Position numbers and translations under genes: made by a program | The notes under the pieces: generated by a model | What the model saw: the letters and a program-made list of their open reading frames with translations, nothing else | Told to the model about the DNA's origin: nothing | The model's database searches: none | Shown here: positions 55,193-63,303 of the stretch, one piece after another | Position numbering within the stretch: the first letter of the stretch is position 1 | Layout: every line of letters begins with the position of its first letter | NCBI RefSeq assembly: GCF_012910705.2 | Contig: NZ_WTVG02000038.1 | Coordinates: 124,001 to 188,000, forward strand | DNA length: 64,000 bases | Direction of reading: 5' to 3' | From: Aromatoleum anaerobium | Lineage (GTDB): Bacteria > Pseudomonadota > Gammaproteobacteria > Burkholderiales > Rhodocyclaceae

Positions 55193-55819
55193 CTACAGCC
55201 GCGGCCCGTAGCGGGCGATCACGATCAGCGCCTGCGCCCGGCTGCTGACGTTCAATGCGCGGAAGATCGCCGACATATGCACCTTGACGGTCCCTTCCGA
55301 CAATCCGAGCAGATCGGCGATCTCGCGATTGGATTTTCCTTGCGCCAGCAATTCCATGACCCGCGTCTGCCCGGCAGTGAGCCCGAAACGCTCGCTGGCC
55401 GACGCGCCGGAGCGCTTTCCGGCGCCCTCGGGCTCACTGGGCGCATAGATGCCGCCTTCGAGCACGCATCTGACTGCACTTCTCAGCACTTCGCCCGAAC
55501 TCGCCTTCGACACGAAGCCCGAAGCTCCGCCTTTCATCGCGCGACGGATCGTCACCGAATCGTCAAGCGCCGACACGACGATCGCCGGCACGTCGGGAAA
55601 ACGCCGCGCGAGCACCGCAAGCAAACCAAAACCGTTGAGGTCGGGCAGCATCAGGTCGATCACCGCGAGATCCCAGTCCGCGGTCTCCTCGAGTCTGGCA
55701 AGCGCCTCTTCCGAGCCTTTCGCCTCGACGCATTCCACGTCTTCCCCGAGTCGGGCGAGAGTCTGCGCCAGCGCCTCGCGCACGAGCGCATGGTCTTCGA
55801 CGATGAGTATTCGGGTCAC
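55193..55819 (-). CDS. NarL/LuxR-type response regulator
   Basis: A 208-residue two-component regulator. The receiver domain (about 1-120) has acidic residues E8-D9, the phospho-acceptor D55 in VIDLMLPD, S84 in VVSALDD and K105 in GFVSKASS. A LuxR helix-turn-helix domain (about 145-205: GLTAGQTRVMELLAQGKSNR, LGLSEGTVKVHMSAIFRAL) follows. The GTG at 55819 has GGAG six bases upstream. It is divergent from the binding-protein/hybrid-kinase pair across about 580 bp and is its likely partner, since HDLRQP-type kinases usually pair with NarL-type regulators. Confidence 0.92.
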   Translation of the reverse strand: MTRILIVEDHALVREALAQTLARLGEDVECVEAKGSEEALARLEETADWDLAVIDLMLPDLNGFGLLAVLARRFPDVPAIVVSALDDSVTIRRAMKGGASGFVSKASSGEVLRSAVRCVLEGGIYAPSEPEGAGKRSGASASERFGLTAGQTRVMELLAQGKSNREIADLLGLSEGTVKVHMSAIFRALNVSSRAQALIVIARYGPRL

Positions 55820-56395
55820 TGCGTGCTCCGGAGGAGGCGGCGATAGGCGGAAAGCATAGCACGCGCAAATGTAACGAAACGTTTTGCACCCCCCGACCCG
55901 GGACGGCCATGGGCAGCAGCGCTCCGGGAGGCGGAAACACCGGATTACGGCACGACCGCCCGTGATGACGTTACAGCGCCAGCGGTGGAAACCGCGACGG
56001 CGGGCCCCATCCCTCCAGGGTCGATGCATGGCGCCGTGCGCCGAGGCATGCTATGACGAATCCGCAGACATCCATCGCGAGCGATTCCTCATGCATAAGA
56101 TGCACCCTTCGACGACGAAATGTGCTCGCCCCCCCGTCCGCAACAAAAAACCGGCACGCATGCCCCATGAGGAAGGCACGAGAGGATTTTTCGGGCACCA
56201 TCTCGCCCCGCTTCCGCTCTCCGTCCGGACGCAAGCGTCGAGGCCGGCGTCTGCATCCGGAACCCGGGACCGGCCCGCGCGCCCGTCCGGGGGCGCGTTG
56301 CGACAGCGCCGCCGTCAGGGCGGCCCGGCAGCCCGTTACTTTAACCACTCGGCCGTGCCCAGGGGGCGTGCCTGAGTTTCGACCCGATACCGATC
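55820..56395. other. Divergent region of the two-component locus, no gene seen
   Basis: About 575 bp between the response regulator and the binding-protein gene. Open frames here have no family character. It contains AAACGTTT near 55877-55884, a C-rich tract, and a stretch (56339-56354) resembling the D-arm of a class II tRNA on the minus strand. The promoters of both units must lie here but I cannot assign them with confidence. Confidence 0.5.
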
Positions 56396-57325
56396 ATGCC
56401 CCGCGGCCCCCGCGTTTTCCTTGCCACCCTGCTTTTCCTCGCCGCCACCCTCGGCCGGGGAGAAGCCGTCGCGGCTGCGGGCGTGCTGTTCGTAAGCAGC
56501 GAACGCAGCGGAGCATACGAAGAGACGATCGCGGCGATCAGCACAGCGCTTGCTCCGGGCGTCGCCGCTGCCGACATCGCGGTCGTGGAGACGCAACAGG
56601 TAACCCCGGGCGCGCTCGCCGGCAGCCGGATCATTGTCACAGTCGGGGCCGAAGCGGCGCAGGCGGTGGCCGAACAGGCGCCGCGCCAGCCGGTGCTGCA
56701 CACGCTGTTGCCTCGCGAGAGCTTCGAGAACCTGCCTGCCCCACCGGGAGCCGGCCGACGCTCCGCGGTGTTCCTCGACCAGCCGGTGCAGCGGCAGATC
56801 GCGCTGCTTGTCGAGGCCCTTCCCGAGTGGCGCCAGCTCGCGCTGCTCGTCGGTCCCCGCAGCCAGCCTCTCGCCGCCCGGTTAGCGGCTGCTGCGCGCG
56901 AGCGGCAGATGGTGGTGACGATCGAGAACATTGCCACCGACCGCGAAATCTATCCGGCGCTGGAGCGTCTGCTGGCCGAGCGTGCGATCCTGCTTGCGCT
57001 GCCCGATCGCGTCGTGTTCAACAGCTACACGATCCAGAACATTTTGCTCACGAGCTACCGCCACCGCTCGCCGCTGATCGGCTTTTCGCCCGCCTACGTT
57101 CGCGCGGGCGCGCTGCTCGGCCTGTTTTCGACACCGGCGCAAATCAGCGAACAGGCCGCGGAGGCGATCCGTGCAGTGCTCGCCGGCGGAGCGCTGCCGC
57201 CGCCACAGGCGCCGCGGCAGTTCGAGGTCGGCATCAACCAGAACGTCGCGCGCTCGCTGGGCATCACGCTCGAACCGGCGGAGGACATCGCCGCGCGGAT
57301 GATCCGCAGGGACGCCAAGCCATGA
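56396..57325 (+). CDS. Periplasmic ABC-type substrate-binding protein linked to a sensor kinase
   Basis: A 309-residue exported protein. The signal peptide is at about 1-28 (FLATLLFLAATL core, ending AVAA). The rest fits the ABC_sub_bind (TrpX-like) family: LFVSSERSGAYEETIAAI at the first beta-alpha unit, IIVTVGAEAAQAV, and PLIGFSPAYVRAGALLGLFSTP near the hinge. There is no ABC permease or ATPase nearby. Its stop overlaps the kinase start as ATGA, so the two are made together; it probably presents a ligand to the kinase periplasmic domain. Confidence 0.82.
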   Translation: MPRGPRVFLATLLFLAATLGRGEAVAAAGVLFVSSERSGAYEETIAAISTALAPGVAAADIAVVETQQVTPGALAGSRIIVTVGAEAAQAVAEQAPRQPVLHTLLPRESFENLPAPPGAGRRSAVFLDQPVQRQIALLVEALPEWRQLALLVGPRSQPLAARLAAAARERQMVVTIENIATDREIYPALERLLAERAILLALPDRVVFNSYTIQNILLTSYRHRSPLIGFSPAYVRAGALLGLFSTPAQISEQAAEAIRAVLAGGALPPPQAPRQFEVGINQNVARSLGITLEPAEDIAARMIRRDAKP

Positions 57326-59253
57326 TCAGGAACTGGGGCATCCGGTCGCGCGTGATGCTGGTCGCAGTGCTGCCGACTCTCGTGCTGGCGATCGTGCTCA
57401 CCGCGTTCTACACCGGCTCGCGGGTCACCGATCACCGCGAAGCCCACCTCGCCCGGGGCCAGGCGTTTGCGCGGCAGCTCGCGGCAGCGAGCGAATATGC
57501 CGTGTTCTCCGGCAACCGGGAATCGCTGCGGCGCCTTGCCGGGGCGATGCTCGCGGAGACCGACGTCCTCGGCGTGATGATCAGCGACCGCAACGGCGAC
57601 GCGCTCGCGCAAAGCGGACGGCTCGATGCGACGCTGCCGTTGCCGCCGCGCGCGGTGTGGACGCCGGGCCTCGTCACCGCGAGCGAGACGCTGCGGGTCA
57701 TCGAGCCGGTACTGCCGACGTCGCTCGATCTCGACGACGGTTTCGACGAAGCGGCCCTCGACACGCTGTCCGGCGCCGGGACTCCGCCGGTGCTGGGCAC
57801 GGTCGTCGTCGACATCTCGCGCGCGCAGCTCAACGCGCGGCAGAATGAATTGTTGATCACCGGGAGCGCGGCGATCCTCATGGTGCTGATCGGCAGCCTC
57901 GTGCTCGCGCACTACATGAGCCGCGGCGTCACCGGGCCGATCCGGCGCGTCGCATCGGCGGTCGAGCGCATCGGGCGGGGCCAGTTTTCCGCGCGGCTGT
58001 CCGGCATCGGCGGCGGCACCCTGCGCACGCTCGCCGAAGGAGTCAACCAGATGGCGGCGAAGCTCGCGAGTGCGCACGACGACATGAGCCGCCAGATCGC
58101 GGACGCCACGGCGGAGCTGCGGGCACGCAAGGACGAAGCCGAGCGCGCGACCCTGTCGAAGTCACGCTTCCTCGCCGCCGCCAGTCACGATCTGCGCCAA
58201 CCGATGCATGCGCTGGGCCTGTTCATCGCCGAGCTGTCGCAACACACGCACGCGCCGGCGTCACGCCGCCTCGTCGAGCGTATCGCGGCCTCTGCCGAAG
58301 CGATGGAGAACCTGCTCGACAGCCTGCTCGACATCTCGAAACTCGATGCCGGCGTGCTGGAGCCGCACATCAGCATCTTTCCGCTGCAGCCGATCCTCGA
58401 CCGCATCGCCGCCGAGCAGCGTCCGCGCGCGGACACGCAGGATCTGCTGCTCAGGACCCGGCCGACGCCGCTGTGGGTCGAGAGCGACCCGGTGCTATTC
58501 GAGCGCATCATCGGCAACCTCGTCAGCAACGCGGTGCGCTATACGCGCAAGGGCCGCATCCTGATCGCGTGCCGGCGGCGCGGCGAGCGGGTGCGGATCG
58601 AAGTGCGCGACAACGGCGTCGGCATCGCCGCCGAGGCGCAGGAAATCATCTTCCAGGAGTTCATCCAGCTCGACAATCCGGCGCGCTCGCGCGACAAGGG
58701 GCTTGGGCTCGGGCTCGCGATCGTGCGGCGCCTCACCGACCTGCTCGGTCATCGCCTCGCGGTCCGCTCCCGTCCGGGCAGGGGATCGGTGTTCGCGATC
58801 GAAGTGCCGGCCGCGCAGCCGGTCGAATACGCCGAGCCCGGCGAGACCCGCAGGCAGCCCGGAGACCTGCTCGGCGTACGCGTGGCGCTCGTCGATGACG
58901 ATCCGCTCGCGCAAGCGGGCATGCGCAGCCTGCTGACGTCCTGGGGGTGCGAAGTCAGCGCGGGCAGCGACATCGAAAGCGTGCTGGCGGCACTCGCGCG
59001 ATCCGGCCACGAACCGCAGCTGGTCATCAGTGATTACCGCCTGCACGGCACCTCGAACGGCATCGATGCGATCCGCATGGCGCGCACACGATACGGCGAA
59101 AGCCTCCCGGCGACGTTGATCAGCGGCGACACCGGCCCCGAGACCCTGCGCCAGGCGCAGAGCGAAGGCCTGGCGCTGCTCCACAAGCCGGTCCGTCCGG
59201 CGCGCCTGCGGGCGCTGCTCAACCGCCTGTCCGACCCGGAGCGGGACTTCTGA
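57322..59253 (+). CDS. Hybrid sensor histidine kinase with C-terminal receiver
   Basis: A 643-residue membrane kinase. TM1 is at about 11-30, a periplasmic sensor region at 31-178, TM2 at 179-197, then HAMP (about 198-250). The dimerisation/phospho-acceptor helix carries H289 in ASHDLRQPMHAL. The ATPase domain shows the N box around NLVSNAVRYT (399-408), DNGVGI (430-435) and GLGLGLAIVRR. A receiver domain (about 518-635) has D525/D526 and the phospho-acceptor D571 in VISDYRL, with K622 in LLHKPVRP. The receiver likely modulates phosphotransfer to the separate LuxR-type regulator. Confidence 0.93.
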   Translation: MIRNWGIRSRVMLVAVLPTLVLAIVLTAFYTGSRVTDHREAHLARGQAFARQLAAASEYAVFSGNRESLRRLAGAMLAETDVLGVMISDRNGDALAQSGRLDATLPLPPRAVWTPGLVTASETLRVIEPVLPTSLDLDDGFDEAALDTLSGAGTPPVLGTVVVDISRAQLNARQNELLITGSAAILMVLIGSLVLAHYMSRGVTGPIRRVASAVERIGRGQFSARLSGIGGGTLRTLAEGVNQMAAKLASAHDDMSRQIADATAELRARKDEAERATLSKSRFLAAASHDLRQPMHALGLFIAELSQHTHAPASRRLVERIAASAEAMENLLDSLLDISKLDAGVLEPHISIFPLQPILDRIAAEQRPRADTQDLLLRTRPTPLWVESDPVLFERIIGNLVSNAVRYTRKGRILIACRRRGERVRIEVRDNGVGIAAEAQEIIFQEFIQLDNPARSRDKGLGLGLAIVRRLTDLLGHRLAVRSRPGRGSVFAIEVPAAQPVEYAEPGETRRQPGDLLGVRVALVDDDPLAQAGMRSLLTSWGCEVSAGSDIESVLAALARSGHEPQLVISDYRLHGTSNGIDAIRMARTRYGESLPATLISGDTGPETLRQAQSEGLALLHKPVRPARLRALLNRLSDPERDF

Positions 59254-59317
59254 CGCCGCGCGGCCCGCACAGAGTAGGGTAAGATCGGTGCTTGTCGATC
59301 CGTCGCAGGAGACTCCC

Positions 59318-59755
59318 GTGTCGAAAGAAACGTCAGCCAAGGATCCGCTCGAGTTCGTGCGCGGCATGTGGAGCAGCATGGGGTTTTCGCTGCCCGGGAT
59401 GGTCACGCCAACGCTCGACGTCGATGAACTCGATAAGCGGATCGCCGACATGAAGGCGGTCGAAAACTGGCTCAAGATGAACCTGAACATGCTGCAGATG
59501 ACGATCCAGGGGCTGGAGATGCAGCGCGTCGCGATCGCCACCGTGCAGGCCATGACCCAGCATGCGCGCGAGGCCACGGAAAATCCCGCCCCGCAGGGGG
59601 ACAACCCGTTTGCCGCTGCGGCGATGTGGCCATGGAACCTGATGGGAGGGATGCCGCCTGCGGCCGGCGAGCCGCCCCCGGCGCCCGACCAGAAGAAGGC
59701 CGAACCGAAGCCTTCCGGCGCCGCCGCGACCAAGTCGACGACGCAGCCGAAGTAA
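59318..59755 (+). CDS. PhaM-like polyhydroxyalkanoate granule protein
   Basis: A 145-residue protein. The conserved N-terminal block (residues 8-75) resembles PhaM: FVRGMWSSMGFSLPGMV, DELDKRIADMKAVENWLKMN and LQMTIQGLEMQRVAIATVQAM. PhaM links PHB synthase and granules to the nucleoid and activates PhaC in Ralstonia. The C-terminus is Pro/Ala/Lys-rich (KKAEPKPSGAAATKSTTQPK), fitting the DNA-binding PAKA-like tail of PhaM. The GTG at 59318 has CAGGAG at good spacing. No phaC or phaB is in the window. Confidence 0.82.
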   Translation: MSKETSAKDPLEFVRGMWSSMGFSLPGMVTPTLDVDELDKRIADMKAVENWLKMNLNMLQMTIQGLEMQRVAIATVQAMTQHAREATENPAPQGDNPFAAAAMWPWNLMGGMPPAAGEPPPAPDQKKAEPKPSGAAATKSTTQPK

Positions 59756-59827
59756 GCAGCCGGCGGTCTCGCGGGCAGGAGCCGGCTTTCCGCCCTGGCT
59801 TCCCTGCCGCCCCCAGCGGGGGTGGCT

Positions 59828-60994
59828 TCAGATCACCGCGTCGGCCCGCAATCGCGCAATCTGCGCTGCATCGAGCCCGAGTCCCGCAAGGATTTCGTCG
59901 CCATTCCCGCCCGCCTCCGGCGCTGGCGTCGCCGCCCCCGGCTCGAACTCCGACAGCCGGACCGGTGGCGCGAACTGGCGCACGCCGGCGACTTCGACGA
60001 CCATGCCGCGCGCGGCGATGTGTGCGTTCGCGAGGCTCTCCTCGAGCCGCAGCACCGGCGTGACGCAGCAATCGACGGCGTCGAAGATCGCCACCCATTC
60101 GGCCTGCGTGCGGCCGCGAAAGATCGCCGCGACCTCGTTGCGCGCATACGTTCCGTCCGCGCCGGTCGCGAGGTGGGCGGCCTTCAGGTCCGGCCGGCCG
60201 AGCGTGTCGCACACCAGCAGCCAGAACTTCTCCTCGAGCGCGCCGACCGCCATGTGGCGCCCGTCGGCAGTCTCGTACACGCCGTAGCACGGCACGCCGC
60301 CCGTCAGCAGGTCTTCGCCGCGCGGGCGCACGCCGCCGTGCGCGAGCACTTCGACGAGCGGAAAGATCGCATGCGCGAGCGCTGCATCGGTCATCGCGAC
60401 GTCCACATGGCGGCCACGTCCGGTCGCCTTCGCGTCGATGACCGCGACGAGCAGGCCGAGCAGCGCGGACAGGCTGCCGCCGAGCAGGTCGCCGATCTGC
60501 AGGTTGGGGATCGCCGGCGGTCCTCCGGCCACGCCGATCTGGTCGAGCACGCCGGAATAGGCGAGATAATTGATGTCGTGGCCGGCGCGCTGCGCATACG
60601 GGCCGCTCTGGCCGTAGCCGGAGATGCTGCAGCAGACGATCGCCGGTTTTGCCTCGGCGAGCGTGGCGTAGCCGAGGCCGAGCCTGTCCATGACGCCGGG
60701 GCGGAAGCCTTCGACGATGACGTCGGCGGTCGCGACGAGGCGCAGGAACAGCGCGCGCCCCGCCTCGTTCTTGAGGTCGAGGCGCAGGCTCTTCTTGCCA
60801 CGATTGACGACCTGGTAGAAATAACTCGTCGCGCCGTTCATCGCGCCCATCGTGCGCGCGTAGTCGCCGGCGCCGGTGTCCTCGATCTTGATGACTTCGG
60901 CGCCGTAATCGGCCAGGTGCTGGGTCGCGAGCGGGCCGGGCAGAAGGCGCGTGAGGTCGAGGACGCGCAGGCCGTGCAGGGGTTTCGGTCGCAT
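59828..60994 (-). CDS. CaiB/BaiF-family enzyme, alpha-methylacyl-CoA racemase type
   Basis: A 388-residue family III CoA-transferase-fold protein. It opens with PLHGLRVLDLTRLLPGPLATQ. H139 in AGHDINYLAYSGVL and D169 in LQIGDLLGG are spaced exactly like the catalytic His/Asp pair of alpha-methylacyl-CoA racemase, so racemisation of 2-methylacyl-CoAs is more likely than CoA transfer. The ATG at 60994 fits the family; the frame is open 26 codons upstream. It is the last gene of a minus-strand set with a CoA-ligase-like enzyme and a Liv-type transporter. Confidence 0.88.
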   Translation of the reverse strand: MRPKPLHGLRVLDLTRLLPGPLATQHLADYGAEVIKIEDTGAGDYARTMGAMNGATSYFYQVVNRGKKSLRLDLKNEAGRALFLRLVATADVIVEGFRPGVMDRLGLGYATLAEAKPAIVCCSISGYGQSGPYAQRAGHDINYLAYSGVLDQIGVAGGPPAIPNLQIGDLLGGSLSALLGLLVAVIDAKATGRGRHVDVAMTDAALAHAIFPLVEVLAHGGVRPRGEDLLTGGVPCYGVYETADGRHMAVGALEEKFWLLVCDTLGRPDLKAAHLATGADGTYARNEVAAIFRGRTQAEWVAIFDAVDCCVTPVLRLEESLANAHIAARGMVVEVAGVRQFAPPVRLSEFEPGAATPAPEAGGNGDEILAGLGLDAAQIARLRADAVI

Positions 60995-61068
60995 GCTTTG
61001 CGGATTACCGGAAAGGGATCGGAGGCGCCATTCTAGCCGGCCGCGGCACGCGTCCCGCACCATGACGC

Positions 61069-62301
61069 TCACTCATACGTGCGCACGTCGTCGATGACCT
61101 TGCCGTCGTTGGCCAGGCTGCCGGGCGCGCAGAAGCTCACTTCGCCGCGCAGCTTTGTCAGTTCGCGGATCGTCGCCGCGAGCGCCGCGTCGAGGCCCGC
61201 TTCGGCGCGCTCGACCTCGCAATGCAGGGTCATGCGGTCGGTCAGATCCGGGTTGTCGACGACGAGGCGCGCGCGCCTGACTTCGGGATGGCGCCGCACG
61301 ACGTCGGCGATCTGGCCCGGATGCACGAACATGCCCTTCACTTTGGTCGTCTGGTCGGCGCGCCCCATCCAGCCCCGGATGCGAGCGTTCGTGCGTCCGC
61401 ACGGCGACATCCCCGGCAACAGCGCGGAGAGGTCGCCGGTGCCGAAACGGATCAGCGGATAGTCCGGGTTGAAGGTTGTGACGACGACTTCGCCGACTTC
61501 GCCGGGCGCGATCGGGTCGCCGGTGCCGGGGCGGACGATCTCGAGCACGACGTCTTCGTCGACGACCAGGCCTTCGCGCGCCGACGTCTCGTACGCGATC
61601 AGCCCGACGTCGGCCGTCGCGTAGGCCTGGAATGCCGGGATGCCGCGCGCCGCGAACGCCTCGCGCAGGCTCGGCGGAAAGGCCTCGCCGGAGACGAAAG
61701 CTTTCGTGAAGCTGTGGGCGACGCCCAGTTCATCGGCGCGATCGAGGATGATGCGCAGGAACGACGGCGTGCCGACATACGCGTTCGGCCGCAGGTCCGC
61801 GAGCGCCGCGAGCTGCTGCTCGGTCTGACCGGTGCCGGCCGGGAACACCGTACAGCCAAGCGCGTGCGCGGCCGTTTCCATCATCGAGCCGGCCGGCGTG
61901 AAATGGTACGAGAAGGTGTTGTGCACCAGGTCGCCTTCGCGGAAACCGGCCGCGAACAACGCCCGCGCGATGCGGTAATAGTCCGGCCGCGCCCCTTCCG
62001 GCTCGTACAGCGGACCCGGCGACGCGAACACGCGGCGGCAGCCGGCGCCCCAGCGCGTCGTCGCGAAGCCGCCGAACGGGCGCGCCGCCTTCTGGCGTTC
62101 GAGCAGTTCGGACTTGCGGGTAACCGGCAGCTTCGCGAGCGCTTCACGGCTCGTCACCGCGTCCGCGTCGACGCCGTCGAGCAGCTTCGCGAAAGCCGGG
62201 GCATTCGCCTTCGCATGGGCGAGCTGCGCCGGCAGGCGAGCGAACAGCTCGCGTTCGCGCGCGGCGGGGTCACGGGTTTCTCGGGCGTCGTAGAAGTTCA
62301 T
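61069..62301 (-). CDS. Phenylacetate-CoA-ligase-like adenylate-forming enzyme
   Basis: A 410-residue PaaK-type AMP-binding protein. It shares RELFARLPAQLAHAKANAP at the N-terminus, the adenine-site region AFQAYATADVGLIAYE and the hinge/C-terminal lid GRADQTTKVKGMFVHPGQI. However, the phosphate-binding loop, SSGTTG.P in true PaaK, is replaced here by FASPGPLYEPEG. AAGGA lies seven bases before the ATG at 62301. It directly follows livF and precedes the racemase-type gene, suggesting activation of an imported carboxylic, perhaps aromatic, acid. Substrate unknown. Confidence 0.85.
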   Translation of the reverse strand: MNFYDARETRDPAARERELFARLPAQLAHAKANAPAFAKLLDGVDADAVTSREALAKLPVTRKSELLERQKAARPFGGFATTRWGAGCRRVFASPGPLYEPEGARPDYYRIARALFAAGFREGDLVHNTFSYHFTPAGSMMETAAHALGCTVFPAGTGQTEQQLAALADLRPNAYVGTPSFLRIILDRADELGVAHSFTKAFVSGEAFPPSLREAFAARGIPAFQAYATADVGLIAYETSAREGLVVDEDVVLEIVRPGTGDPIAPGEVGEVVVTTFNPDYPLIRFGTGDLSALLPGMSPCGRTNARIRGWMGRADQTTKVKGMFVHPGQIADVVRRHPEVRRARLVVDNPDLTDRMTLHCEVERAEAGLDAALAATIRELTKLRGEVSFCAPGSLANDGKVIDDVRTYE

Positions 62302-62375
62302 CATTAAGTCCTTGGTACGGAAAGACGGCCGGATCAGGCGCGCGGCCGTCACGCTGGCTCCTCGGCCGTCCGCGC

Positions 62376-63218
62376 TCAGGAAAGCCAGCGCTTGCGCCGG
62401 CGGTAATGCTTGACGTCGCGGAAGCTCTTCCTCCCCTCGCCCGACAGGCCGAGGTAAAACTCCTTGACGTCCTCGTTGTCCGCGAGGCCCTTGGCTTCGC
62501 CTTCCATCACGATGCGGCCGTTTTCCATGATGTAGCCGTAGTCGGCGTAACGCAGCGCGACCATCGTGTTCTGCTCGGCGAGCAGGAAGCTGACCTGCTC
62601 CTTCGCGTTCAGGTCCTTCACGATCTCGAAGATCTCCTCGACGATCTGCGGCGCGAGACCCATCGACGGCTCGTCGAGCAGGATCATCTCGGGCTTGGCC
62701 ATCAGCGCGCGGCCGATCGCGCACATTTGCTGCTCGCCGCCGGAGGTGTAGCCGGCCTGCGACGTGCGCCGCTGCTTGAGCCGCGGAAAGTAGTGGTAGA
62801 CCTTCTCGAGGCTGTCCTTCAGCTCGGTGCGCGAGATCGAGCGCGTATAGGCGCCGGTCAGCAGGTTCTCTTCGATCGTCAGGTGGCCGAAACAGTGGCG
62901 GCCTTCCATGACCTGGATCACGCCGCGCCGCACGAGGTCGTTCGGCGTCATCCGGTCGATGCGCGCGCCCTTGAATTCGATGCTGCCTTTCGTCACGTCG
63001 CCGCGCTCGGCGCCGAGCAGGTTCGAGATCGACTTCAGCGTCGTCGATTTGCCCGCGCCGTTCGCGCCGAGCAGCGCGACGATGCGGCCTTTCGGCACGT
63101 CGAGCGACACGCCCTTGAGCACGAGGATCACGTGGTCGTAGATGACCTCGACGTTGTTGATGCTGAGGTACTGCGCTGCTGCCGGCGCGGCAGGGGCCGC
63201 GGCTGTATTCGTCTGCAT
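62376..63218 (-). CDS. livF: Branched-chain-type ABC transporter ATP-binding protein LivF
   Basis: A 280-residue ABC ATPase of the LivF branch. Walker A is GANGAGKST at 51-59, the signature reads TSGGEQQM, and Walker B is MILLDEPSMGL. It is longer than LivF of E. coli (237) by an Ala/Pro-rich N-terminus and a basic C-terminal end (FRDVKHYRRRKRWLS), forms common in transporters of aromatic acids in betaproteobacteria. LivG and the permeases are not in the window and probably lie upstream of the binding-protein gene. Confidence 0.92.
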   Translation of the reverse strand: MQTNTAAAPAAPAAAQYLSINNVEVIYDHVILVLKGVSLDVPKGRIVALLGANGAGKSTTLKSISNLLGAERGDVTKGSIEFKGARIDRMTPNDLVRRGVIQVMEGRHCFGHLTIEENLLTGAYTRSISRTELKDSLEKVYHYFPRLKQRRTSQAGYTSGGEQQMCAIGRALMAKPEMILLDEPSMGLAPQIVEEIFEIVKDLNAKEQVSFLLAEQNTMVALRYADYGYIMENGRIVMEGEAKGLADNEDVKEFYLGLSGEGRKSFRDVKHYRRRKRWLS

Positions 63219-63264
63219 GCTGTGTCTTCGCCTGTTGTAGTCTGCGCCCCGGGGCGCCCGAACC

Positions 63265-63295
63265 GGCGACGGGCGGATAAACTCCGCCCGCCGTC
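63265..63295 (-). repeat. Intergenic hairpin between the binding-protein gene and livF
   Basis: The core stem TCCGCCC/GGGCGGA with a 5-base loop extends through one mismatch to about 12 pairs. No T-run follows. It lies 8 bases after the binding-protein stop. Such hairpins commonly protect upstream binding-protein mRNA so that it exceeds that of the transporter genes. Confidence 0.45.
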
Positions 63296-63303
63296 CGCTG
63301 CGT

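Noticed and set aside
55884-56375. Open frame of 163 codons in the divergent region of the two-component locus
   Set aside because: Arg/Pro/Ala-rich, no ribosome site or domain; typical GC-rich noise.
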